From Turnera subulata (Eukaryota > Streptophyta > Magnoliopsida > Malpighiales > Passifloraceae), in NCBI GenBank assembly GCA_028386065.3, contig JAKUCV010002299.1, positions 1 to 64,000 of the forward strand: a DNA stretch of 64,000 nt. Reading direction: 5' to 3'. Numbering within the stretch: position 1 is the stretch's first letter; every line of letters begins with the position of its first letter. Shown here one piece after another: positions 10,083-20,204 of the stretch. Below the pieces are notes generated by a model, which was not told the DNA's origin, ran no database searches, and saw nothing but the letters and a program-made list of their open reading frames with translations. A program made the translations under genes and the position numbers.

Positions 10083-12641
10083 TTGCCTCGGAGAACGATG
10101 TTGTCTTCTTACTTGAGAACAGCATCGAAGGTTGCATTGTTCAACATCAAAGACCATGCTTTCTCGATATGTTCTTCTGCTATCAGCAAAACTACTATTC
10201 TTTCTTCTTGTTGTTTCTTCTCTAACTCTGTAAATCACACAAAATCTCTCGTTGAGCAAATCTCTGAAGCTCTTCACTGCCAACGAAACCCTAATCTCTT
10301 GAATCCGGTTCTTATTGCCGAATTGCAACCCCACCATCTACAACCCATTGTAATTTCTCTTCAGTCCAAGCCCTTCACTGCCGTCCGATTCTTTGTATGG
10401 GCAGCCCTGAAGCACCCCAATACACCCCAAACCGAACTGTCCTTTTATGCCCTCCTAAGTGTCTTGCTTTCCAACCGGTTGTTTGGTCCTGCAAATTGTA
10501 TATTTGACAAGTTCGCTGTGCAGTTTGGAACTGATCCTAACATTTTTGGTGAGTTTCATGGTTTTAGTTGGAAGAACAATAGTATTGTGCATGAGTTTTT
10601 GATTGAGAACTATTGTCATAAAGGCAAGATTGATTTGGCTGTTAAGGCGTTCTTGTATGTTCACAAAGAGGGTATCTTGGTCTCACCAGATGTAGTGCAT
10701 GCATTATGGGCTTCTCTCGTTGAGTCTCATCGTATTGATGTGATTCTGGATAACTACGGTGAGCTGTGTTCAGCAGTGAAAGCATTGAAGTTAAGTGTTT
10801 ATGAATTTGCAATGGGTAGGCTTATGGATAAGGGTGAGTTTGAAATGGGTCTGAACTTCCACAAGGCAATGCTTGAGAGAAGGTGGAATCTCGATATTAT
10901 TTCTTGCAATAAAATCTTGAAAAATCTTTGTTCGCAAGGAGAGATTGCAGTTGCATGTGATTATCTTGATATGGTTGTTTCAGTTGGTCCAAAGCCAACT
11001 GTGGTTACATATAGCACATTGATTGATGCTTGTTGTAAAGCAAGATATTTAGGTAAAGCGTTTGAGATTTATAATGATATGATAAAGAACAGTGTGATGC
11101 CTGATTTAATTGTGTATAGCTTGCTCATTGATGGCTTATTCAAGGCAGGAAAATTGGAGGGTGGTAAGCAGCTTCTTTTGATGGCATTGATCAGGGGAAC
11201 CAAGTTAGATGGTGTTGTTTTCAGCTCAGTTATGGATGCATGTGCGAGGACTGGGGATATTAGAAGGATGACTAAAGTGTATAAGACTATGTTGAAGGAA
11301 GGCATTTCCCCCAATATAGTTACTCACAGCATCCTAGTTAGTGGGTTGTGTGAAAATGGTAAGTTAAGGGAGGCTTTTGGAGTGCTTGGTCAGATTGTAA
11401 AGCAAGGTTCGGAGCTTTCTGTTTTCACATATTCTGCTCTCATACATGGCTTATGCGAATCTGGAAATCTGGTCGATGGGATTTTTATGTTTGAGGATAT
11501 GATAAAGAAGGGGCACAAGCCTGATGTTGTTGTTTATGCTGTCATCATAAATGGTTTGTCCAAACAAGGGCTTGTGACTGATGCTCTTAGGTTGTTCTTT
11601 CAGGCTCTGAATGGGGGTCTTGATCCCAATGTCTTTATATTGAACTCCTTGATAGATGGTTGCTGCAGATCAAAACAATTGACAGATGCAGTAAGTGTGT
11701 ATAATGTAATGGGGAAGTTGAGTATCAAACCAGATGTAGTGACCTATACTACACTGTTAAAAGGCATTGCTAAAGCAGAAATGTTGGATGAAGCACTGCT
11801 GTTACTCTTCCAGATGCTCAAGAAAGGCTTCCAACCAGATGTTGTTACTTATTGCACTCTTATTGATGAATTTAGTAAGATGAGAAATCCAGCAGTCGCA
11901 CTGCATATATTTAATTTCATGTGCAAAAGTGGTGTCGCTCCTGATATTGCAACATATAATACTCTTATCAATATGCATATTAGAGAACGTCACTTGCCGG
12001 CTGCAATTGAACTTTTGGGCCATGTTGCTGAGAAAGGACCCAACCCTGATGTCATTACATATAACACCATGATTAGTGGTTACTGCTCCTTCAAAAGGTT
12101 AGTTGACGCACTCCAGCTGTTTGAGAAGATGAAAAGTGGAGGTTTGAGACCGAATGCCATCACATTTACCATACTGATTGATGCTTTTTGTAGAGAAGGT
12201 AGAATGGATGATGCAATGTTAATGTTTTGTAAAATGCTGGAGGTAGGTGCTGATCCCAATGTGATTACGTACAGCTGCTTGATTGATGGTTATCTCAAAT
12301 CTGAAAATATGCAAAGTGGCTTTGAGCTTCACAAAGAGATGCTTGAAACCAACATCTCACCAAATATTGTTAGTTATAGCATCCTTATTGATGGCCTTTG
12401 TAGAAGAGGCCTTATGGAGGAAGCATTGCAAATGTTTCATTGTGCACTAGACAAGCATTTATTGCCTGATGTGATCGTGTATACAATTTTGATTCGTGGA
12501 TATTGCAAGGTTGGGAGAATCACTGATGCCATGATTTTGTATAAGCGTATGTTGTCAAACGGAATCATACCAGACAATTTGTTACAAGTAACAGTTGAGG
12601 AGTATCAACTCCAAGATAGTTGTTCAAACTGTTGTGGTTGA
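10083..12641 (+). CDS. P-class pentatricopeptide repeat (PPR) protein
   Basis: Intact intronless ORF of 852 aa. PPR proteins are sequence-specific RNA binders in mitochondria or chloroplasts that act in transcript stabilisation, splicing, processing or translation. The first ~50 residues are rich in Ser, Arg and hydrophobics with few acids, consistent with an organellar presequence. From about residue 270 there are roughly 16 consecutive 35-residue motifs of the P type (VVTYTTLLKG..., DVITYNTMISGYC...), most ending KP-D or P-N. The C-terminus stops soon after the last motif with no E, DYW or SMR domain, so it should not be a C-to-U editing factor. An alternative start is the Met at codon 6 (10098). 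It resembles Arabidopsis P-class proteins such as At1g31840, but that orthology is unchecked. The upstream 9.4-10.08 kb is pyrimidine-rich and probably holds the 5' UTR. Confidence 0.93.
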   Translation: MPRRTMLSSYLRTASKVALFNIKDHAFSICSSAISKTTILSSCCFFSNSVNHTKSLVEQISEALHCQRNPNLLNPVLIAELQPHHLQPIVISLQSKPFTAVRFFVWAALKHPNTPQTELSFYALLSVLLSNRLFGPANCIFDKFAVQFGTDPNIFGEFHGFSWKNNSIVHEFLIENYCHKGKIDLAVKAFLYVHKEGILVSPDVVHALWASLVESHRIDVILDNYGELCSAVKALKLSVYEFAMGRLMDKGEFEMGLNFHKAMLERRWNLDIISCNKILKNLCSQGEIAVACDYLDMVVSVGPKPTVVTYSTLIDACCKARYLGKAFEIYNDMIKNSVMPDLIVYSLLIDGLFKAGKLEGGKQLLLMALIRGTKLDGVVFSSVMDACARTGDIRRMTKVYKTMLKEGISPNIVTHSILVSGLCENGKLREAFGVLGQIVKQGSELSVFTYSALIHGLCESGNLVDGIFMFEDMIKKGHKPDVVVYAVIINGLSKQGLVTDALRLFFQALNGGLDPNVFILNSLIDGCCRSKQLTDAVSVYNVMGKLSIKPDVVTYTTLLKGIAKAEMLDEALLLLFQMLKKGFQPDVVTYCTLIDEFSKMRNPAVALHIFNFMCKSGVAPDIATYNTLINMHIRERHLPAAIELLGHVAEKGPNPDVITYNTMISGYCSFKRLVDALQLFEKMKSGGLRPNAITFTILIDAFCREGRMDDAMLMFCKMLEVGADPNVITYSCLIDGYLKSENMQSGFELHKEMLETNISPNIVSYSILIDGLCRRGLMEEALQMFHCALDKHLLPDVIVYTILIRGYCKVGRITDAMILYKRMLSNGIIPDNLLQVTVEEYQLQDSCSNCCG

Positions 12642-15600
12642 CCAAGGATGCATGGCGAACTTCTTTCCTTTTGTAATCCACTGCTTGGGCATCTTGAAGA
12701 CGATTGGATTCGTCTGTCTTGTTATACCTTCTAGGTAATTGTCTTGGGGCACACACCCCATTTTATTCTCACTTAAATTATTATTTGACGCCACTCGCAT
12801 GACTTTTCCTTCCATGTGATGCATTTTAATGCCCATGATTGTGGTCACTGTTCGCCAAGTATATACATCGGGTGGTCGTAATTACTGGAAGGTGAGTGAT
12901 CCCAAGTCGAGAGCCTTCTCACAGGATTAAGGTCTACAAGGTTTGGATTGCTGCACCTTATTAACCTTTCTATGAGATCCTTTCATGATACTTGTTCTCT
13001 TTTTATTGCTTTTCCTCAGTGTTGATCAAGCAGGAATTATGCCGGTTGAGTTAATATTAAATTCTAACACACTTAATCACTAGACATCTTCGGAATATTG
13101 ATGTCCGATTCATTTGTATAAGCTATTAGCAATTCCTAAGTACTGATTGAATCATTTCTTTTGGACACTAGGCAAAGCTAGCTTCTCAGGACATACTTGG
13201 CTGCTCAGTTTTGCCGAACCATGATTTCTATTAAGTTGTGCATACTTGTGTCCCTTCATACTGCCGAAATTATGAAAGTTTTGTATTCCTCTTGCATCTT
13301 CAGTTACTTCAACATGTACATAGTATTGGTGTTACTGGTCATTATTGAGGTGATAATCCCATTTTTAGTATTAATAATCTCAGGCTTCATTTCTAATGAC
13401 TATAATCCCACTCAAGTGAAGAAAACAAAAGTCAATTAGGTTGGATTACACTCTCCTCCGATGATAATTACAGGGCACCACTGAAACTGCTCATTTGTGG
13501 ATGCCACCAGGGCGGTTATTTAGTTATCATTTCAAGAAAGGCTCATGATACCTCCCAGTGACGCTGATCATGTGAGTCAGGTGCTTGTCCTGTCTGCTGT
13601 TCTTTTCAATTGCTGCTATAGCAAGTAATTTAGGAATTATAACCTCTAAACTTAGTGTTGTCGCATCAGGAGAGAATTATTCTGATTTGGCATATTGTTT
13701 TGATTGTCTCTACCAGGAAATGTGCTGAAAGAAGCCTGTAGGACACCAATGTGATGGAAAGTTTGATTCGGGTGGGAAATCTTATTGATGCTTCAAAAAG
13801 TTCAAATTTTGATAATTCCCAGCTTACATAGTCCTGTCCTTTCTCTTTAAAAACTAGCAAAATGAAGAACATGGGTGAAAAGCTACGGAAAATAGAACAG
13901 ACCAGAGCTGGAACTACTAGTTTCTAAAAATGTTTGGTTGATTGTGTGCAGCGAAGTACTATAGCATATAGCTTAGCATGTATTTAATGTGTTTTGATTT
14001 TTTGTCCTGAATCGGGCTTTGGAATGACAAAGGTTTCGATCAATATCTATAAAATCGGGCTATAAGGTATTTCCTCTGGAGTTTGACCTTTATAAAATCA
14101 ATGCACTGCAACGTTTTTTTTTCTTTTGTCGAAATGCACTGCAACGTTGATCATGTTCATGTGGTGTGCATAAATCTTGCTTTTGATCTCAATGTGTAAA
14201 CTTTCATAAAAGGAATAGTGCACCTTGATTTTCCTTTTAAGAGAAATTTATGTATAAACATTTGGTGCCTAGGCGTCAGACATAATCTATATTTAAATTT
14301 TCTCATTATGAGGAACTGGTGTGAAAAATGAAAATATATTATGACCCTGGTTTCTCTTTTTGGAATTTTAAAGAATTACTTTGTGAGTTGAATTGGTTTT
14401 ACCTAATCTTAAATAACCTTTAAATTGAAATAATTAGTAACAACTAACAAGTACTTAAATCAAATAATCATAATCAGAAGGGAATGTTGCAATGACCCGG
14501 TATTCTAGTATCTCTTGTCAACTGACACTTCTGTCTTCACAAGTATAGCATTTACTTTTTCTCTTATCATATGCATTGCTTCGTGTTCCCTTGAATCTTC
14601 CAATCCTATTGAATGGTAACAGTGTATATATTCTATAGGAAGGCAGTTGCGGTAGAAAATTATGAAAACCATTCTCAAGCCAATCTCTTATCTTCCCTGT
14701 GCATATATATTTCATATGTTCCCTTTTCATTTATGTTCCTCCTCCATATTCATGTAATCATTTGTGCTGGAGATGCTACAATTTGTTTTCTCTTTCACTT
14801 AAACCCTAGAATGTAGGACGTATATTGGGCCCACATTTTGGGCTTTCACTGTGGATTTATGTTGGATCTAGGTGAATCCCAGCTTATTACCAGCCCTCTC
14901 TACAAGATGAAATCTCAACAGGGAGAATGTGACCAAACTGACAAAGGTATCTCTCCTCGTTACTTTCATGCAAACAAGACAGAAAACAACATTGTGATTG
15001 TGAGAGATTTACAAGTCTGCTGACATCCATGGTTCTCATGCTTGTGTTACTAAAAAAATTTATTGACTATATAGTGTGACTATTCATATACAGGTTGTTA
15101 CTATTTCAGCAAAAGAATTTGCTTACATATAAGGCTACCACGCTCAGCTCAAATTCGCACCTCGATCTATAGAGTATTACCATTATTGAACAGGATTTTA
15201 GGCGTATACGGTCCAAGTCAAAATTATAATCCACTGGCCAATCTATCTGGCTCATATAGTATACGGCTATTGCTGCAAAAGAGACTGAGAGGAGATGACC
15301 TTGTTTTCCATCTTAAGAAGGGGAAAAAGTACTCTAATATATTTGGAAAGCGAAGGAGATACAATTACTCCTACTATCAAGTTAACTATGTCACCCCTTT
15401 TGTGGGTGCTGAAAGTTTGGTCACCACTTTAGAGAAACAACACTAGACCAAATATATGGTTAGGTAAAGAATGAGCGAAAAGGGAAAGGAAATAATAGAA
15501 ATATAAACTACTCCTCACATATATTGGTGCATTAACATAATTCTAAAGAATGTGATTAAAGCCGATCTTATATCCGCGAGAAAATGTATTTATGTGGCTC

Positions 15601-15904
15601 CATTATGCGTCCACCAACAATGTTGCTCAACTACTCTTCACATATGTGCCCTAACAAATACTAACTTCGGAGAATCCAACTCCGTCACTAAAAATGTATG
15701 TGTGTGGGTCAGATAGTAGAGTAATCTTGACTGATACTCAAAGCATTTCACAGAAGAAATGAAAGAAAGTTTGGCTGCTTTTTATAATAGACGATGTTAA
15801 GACCTATAATACTGCTAATGAGTTGTTTGTAGCCGCCAAGGGACGGCTGCAAATTTGAAGGATTTGAGTTTTTCTTTTTCTGGTCAATTGGAGTAAAATT
15901 TAAA
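12642..15904. other. Intergenic spacer after the PPR gene
   Basis: Contains the presumptive PPR 3' UTR at its start. Small ORFs at 13197-13439, 14838-15023 and 15186-15446 show no recognisable domain or convincing splice structure. I see no gene. Confidence 0.5.
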
Positions 15905-16087
15905 TTATATTATAGAGTTTGTAATGACTCCAGCGCCTGAAGACATACAATAGTCGGGTGAGTCGTCCAAATAACGAAGCTCATCGTCAAAGTTTAAACC
16001 ATATTTTGCAAGACAGTCCGCAATAAAGTTCTCCTCTCTGTAGACATGGATGAAGGTTTTGAGGTTGAATGACAGTTTTCCAACCAA
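15905..16087 (-). pseudogene. LINE RNase H fragment
   Basis: The short reading frame contains HVYREENFIADCLAKYGLNF, which matches the C-terminal signature of the RNase H domain attached to plant LINE ORF2 (HVxREgNxxADxLA). Nothing else of a LINE surrounds it. 16.1-17.3 kb beyond it is AT-rich spacer without a recognisable gene. Confidence 0.7.
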
Positions 16088-17299
16088 AAGGAAAACGAAA
16101 CAACATGGATAACTCTACTTTAGTGCCGCATACGTACTAATCAAGGGGAAAAAGAGAGAAGGAAACCTAGCATTGGACATGTGCATTCACCACAACAGTG
16201 AACTTGTAATATTTTCTTTTAGTGCCATAACCTTCTTTTAAAATTAATATATAGTTTTTGGTTAGGCATCAACGATCCAGATTAATCTGATTCAAGCATG
16301 ACAAGAACCACAAAGATGGCTTCCCTAGCCCTTATGACTTCAATATTATTAATATATATAGTAAATTACAATGGTTATAAATTTTCATATATCCTACATA
16401 TAATTATCCATAGAAAAGACACGATTCCCATACGTACAATAGAAATTGAATCATGAAGTTAAAAACTCACAAGCAATCACATGCATAAAGTTATAACTTT
16501 TCATTCTGATATACCCCCATACTTCATCAGCAATATGGCTTTTAGTTTTCTAAGATTCTCTGTGATATAGATAGACTATTTTGTAGCTAGCTAGTCGGGC
16601 AAATGAGCACGAACGAACAATTGTGTCTCCCATGTTCAAAACTCTATTTATACCCATATGCTAGAAAGCTAAATAAAAGGTGAAACTCAGAATACATTCA
16701 AGTTGGAGATTGATATCTTAGCAAAACGAGAAAGTTTAAACAGGATTAGATCAGATGCTTTACTTCAAATAGATTAATTTAACTTAATTTAATTAGATTA
16801 GCATAAAAAATAGATTAATTTTATTAGGTCAAAAGACAGAAAGAATCTCAACAAAGTGTATGGCCAGCAAAGCAGCCTTCTAAGTACTCTCCTTTAAGCA
16901 CTTACAAAGTACTCTAGCTAGGGTTTCTTCCTTTTGTTCCTCTTGGGAACCTCATGTGGTTGCAGGGTAATCCATTATTTTTGGCATATAATGTCCATGT
17001 ATCCATTACTTTAGTTGCACTATGAGAAACTCTGGCACAGTGCCAAACCCTAATTAAGTCAAGGGGATCCGAAGAACCTAGTAGAAGGTATTATATTGGA
17101 TGCCATTATAATACTTAAAGGCGGTCCATTCCATAATATCCATCAACATATACCAAATAATCAACGGCAATGAAAATTTTGGGCAAAAATATGTCATTAG
17201 TACTTGAGAATATTATAAGCTAAAAGTTTAGGTTATGTACAAACTTAAGCAGCACTTGAGAAGAACAAAAAACACTTCCCAATTAAGAGATGACATATA

Positions 17300-17484
17300 T
17301 GTTATGAAAAACGTGTAAATATTATTGTATCTACCCTACAGTAAAAATGTGTATATAAAAGAGATGCAATAAAACGCAGAGAAGAGATCTGGCTCTTCCC
17401 TCCTTCTTTCTTCTTCTCCTGTCCACTACTGTTTTCCTTCTTCTTCATGAAATAACAGCACATCAAACACCTTAATTTTTAACA
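17300..17484 (+). repeat. 5' LTR of copia copy 2
   Basis: TGTTATGAAAAACGTG...TTTTTAACA, 185 bp. Contains a TATATAAAAG box-like sequence near 17351. It is longer than the 3' LTR. Confidence 0.8.
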
Positions 17485-18327
17485 CGCTATCAGCACGAAT
17501 GATTCTACCCAGAGCAAACCAAGAAAAAAAATCAACCCAGAAAATAGAGAAAACCGAGAGAAGAAAGAAAGAAGAAAAGAAAACAAAATAATAGAAACCG
17601 TCTCCCTCCTCAAAGCTACTGTTCACCGTGAGACGTCCCGGGCCGCCACTCGTCTCACCGTCACTACCACGGCCTCCCTCGCGCCGTCGCCTACCCGTCA
17701 GCACCTTCCCCCGTTATCGCCGCTGCTCGACGCGCCTGTAGGACGCCAAGACCCGACAAGCAACCCATCGGATCCACCGCCCCATCTCCACGCGACAACC
17801 GACCGGAGCAATGGAGCCGCCACCTCGAGCCGTTGCAGTTGCCGCCTTCCTCGCACCTGGGTTGCAGCGCGACTCGCCGTCGTTGCCGTTCGTCGCTCCG
17901 CCTGCCTTGAACCCGTAAGGTTCTCGGGTTGAGCTGAGTGACCCGAATGCTCTAACGGGTTGGAGCTGGTGGGCTGATCCTCCTGGGTTAAGCCTCACGA
18001 GCCGGGACGTAGGTTGTGTAGCGGGCCTGCACCTGGGTTCCTGTTGAGGCCTGGGTTTGACCCAGTGCAAGGTCTGGGCTGCACTGTTCGGTCCAGTCCA
18101 TTAGTTTAAAATATATATATATATATAGTTTCCAAAAAAAAAATTCTAGATTATATATTTTGAGTATATGGTATATATAATATGGAAAAATAATTATTTT
18201 GAGAAAATAATTTCGGAAAGGGTCTTATCAAGATATTAAAATACTGGAATAATAACCAGGTATAAGTAAGGTAATCATTTCTAAATCTTTTCAATCCGCA
18301 TCTGTTTATTTGTTTAGTATTCAATAT

Positions 18328-18440
18328 TGGCCGGCAAAGCCGCCTTGCTTCATTTATTGGCCGGCAAAGCCGCCTTATCTCTTTGTTGGTCGGCTAAGCC
18401 GTCTTGTTTCATTTGATGGCCAGCTAAGCCGCCTTTATCG
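18328..18440 (+). repeat. Four imperfect GC-rich tandem repeats
   Basis: About 30-bp units built on TTGGCCGGCAAAGCCGCCTT, each with a small CGGC-(AAA/TAA)-GCCG inverted repeat, in the leader of copia copy 2. Confidence 0.75.
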
Positions 18441-19520
18441 AGTAAGCATATATTATATAGTATCTATTATTATGCTTATTTTTATGATTGGGCTATTAAA
18501 AGGCCCATTGTATTTACTTTCTTGCTTTAATTTACGTTTTGATTGGGCTCGTACAAGGCCCATTGCATTTAATTTTCGTTTATTTAATTTTAATTGTGCT
18601 AATTAATAAAAGACCCATGTTTATTTATTAAGTCTTTTGTTTATTTAGTTTTGGAATTATGTTACAAATATTGGAGGTCCTTAAAATTTTTGGAAGAAAT
18701 TTGTTATGGGTATTGAATGCATTTAAATGCAAATCGTCTGGAAGATGCAATAAAAGAGAAAATAAAGCAAAGACTGGATGTCTTACTGCCAAAAATCCCG
18801 CAGATCTTTGAGGAAAATTGAAGAAAGATATGACCACTAGAAGGTGGATGTTGTATCACCACCAGAAGGTGGATGTTGTATGACCACCAGAAGGTGGATA
18901 TTGTATGACCATCAGAAGATGGATACTGTTCTTATCTTGCTTACCCTGAAGGTGCAAGCCAATATATATTGAATAATTTTATTTTATGTTCAGTTTTATT
19001 ATTTATGCCTTTTATTTTATTTTATTTACTTTACAGCATTTTATAATCCTTTCTAGAATAATGGCTTAAGCATTAGTCTTGAAGACAATGCAAATTGACA
19101 TTCAAGGGGGAGAGTTATATGTGTGGATGTCAACTATTTCACATAATATGTGATAGTACATTCTCGTAATGAGAAAAAGATTAATACGCTCCAGAAGAGC
19201 ATAAGTTTGAATACGTCCCTGAAGACCGCAAGCTTTACTATGATCTAGAAGATCATATATCTACGCTCTAGAAGAGCATATACTCTTGAAGAGTACAGAC
19301 ACTCCCACTTACAGTAATAAAAGAAATTATTATGGATCCTGTCAAATTGACTCTGCTCTATTCCCTGAAGCAAATAAGACAGTATAATTAATTGTGCCTG
19401 TGACTGTGAATGAGGTTATAATGGCAAAGAGAAAACATGCATATTATTATTGCATAATAGATCCATAACTGGAGAACATTCAAAGAGGAATTGTTCCCAT
19501 ACATAAGCATTAATAATTAT

Positions 19521-19871
19521 TTATCTGTTGGGTACAACATTGGCTCTAAAACTCTGAGCCTCGTTGTTGATGTTGACCTGAACATTGTCGTTCCAGGAGA
19601 ACCACATACCACCCATGTTATTTTCTCCAGGTATCTCAAACCGATTTGTTGGAGGAAAACGGAGTGGAAGTACCCCATGGTTCTCTGTAGGTTCCCACAA
19701 GGTTTCAGTAATCAGTACCATGTTGGGCTTATACTGATTCTTCAGATCCCTTAAGGTACGCACAAAATCTTGGGACCTTCTAGTTACACCCCTGCAGTTC
19801 CACAGTAACAGACGTACCTTAGGCCATGTAGGTGGTAACCCTGACACTCTTGGGATACTCCGAGCCATCAT
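19521..19871 (-). pseudogene. LINE ORF2 endonuclease N-terminal fragment
   Basis: Open frame of 116 codons carrying LLLWNCRGVTRRSQDF, RTLRDLKNQYKPNMVLITET and MGGMWFSWNDNV, the start of an apurinic-type endonuclease of a plant L1 LINE, including the catalytic Glu of the ITET motif. It ends well before the remaining endonuclease motifs, and no reverse transcriptase follows. It starts 33 bases after the stop of the ORF at 19905-20204 in the same direction, and is antisense to the copia element around it. Confidence 0.8.
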
Positions 19872-19904
19872 GGAAACCTGATAATAACTGCTTTGATTTA
19901 ATAT

Positions 19905-20204
19905 TTAACATGAAGACTCTAGCTGAAATTCCTGCAGTCTATCAGATATGAAAAACATAATAGAGTTAGCCGTGTCATAAAAGGAAGCCCTTAGAATGTT
20001 TTGGTCCTCTAGGAAGAAAGTTTCTTCTATAGGAGTCACAAAGAACCTAGATGAGTATAGCTCATCAACAAAAACTAAACGAGGAATTCTTGCAAGTTCA
20101 CTCGGTAATTCCTCCTGTTGCGCATTCACCATACTATATGCTAACCTATTCCTCCTTCCTAGAGAGGCACCCTCAATAAAGAAAACCGTAGTTGGGGAAG
20201 GCAT
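19905..20204 (-). CDS. Conserved unknown 99-aa ORF, antisense in copia copy 2
   Basis: Homologue of the ORF at 4211-4537: both start MPSP, share EGASLGRRNR, ARIPRLVFVDELYSSRFFVT and SIMFFISDR, and both are open, although this copy stops about nine codons sooner. Differences by eye are mostly conservative (Val/Ile, Glu/Ala, Phe/Thr). It could be a LINE ORF1 relic, a captured host exon or an antisense ORF belonging to this copia family. No domain is recognised and no function is proposed. Confidence 0.4.
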   Translation of the reverse strand: MPSPTTVFFIEGASLGRRNRLAYSMVNAQQEELPSELARIPRLVFVDELYSSRFFVTPIEETFFLEDQNILRASFYDTANSIMFFISDRLQEFQLESSC

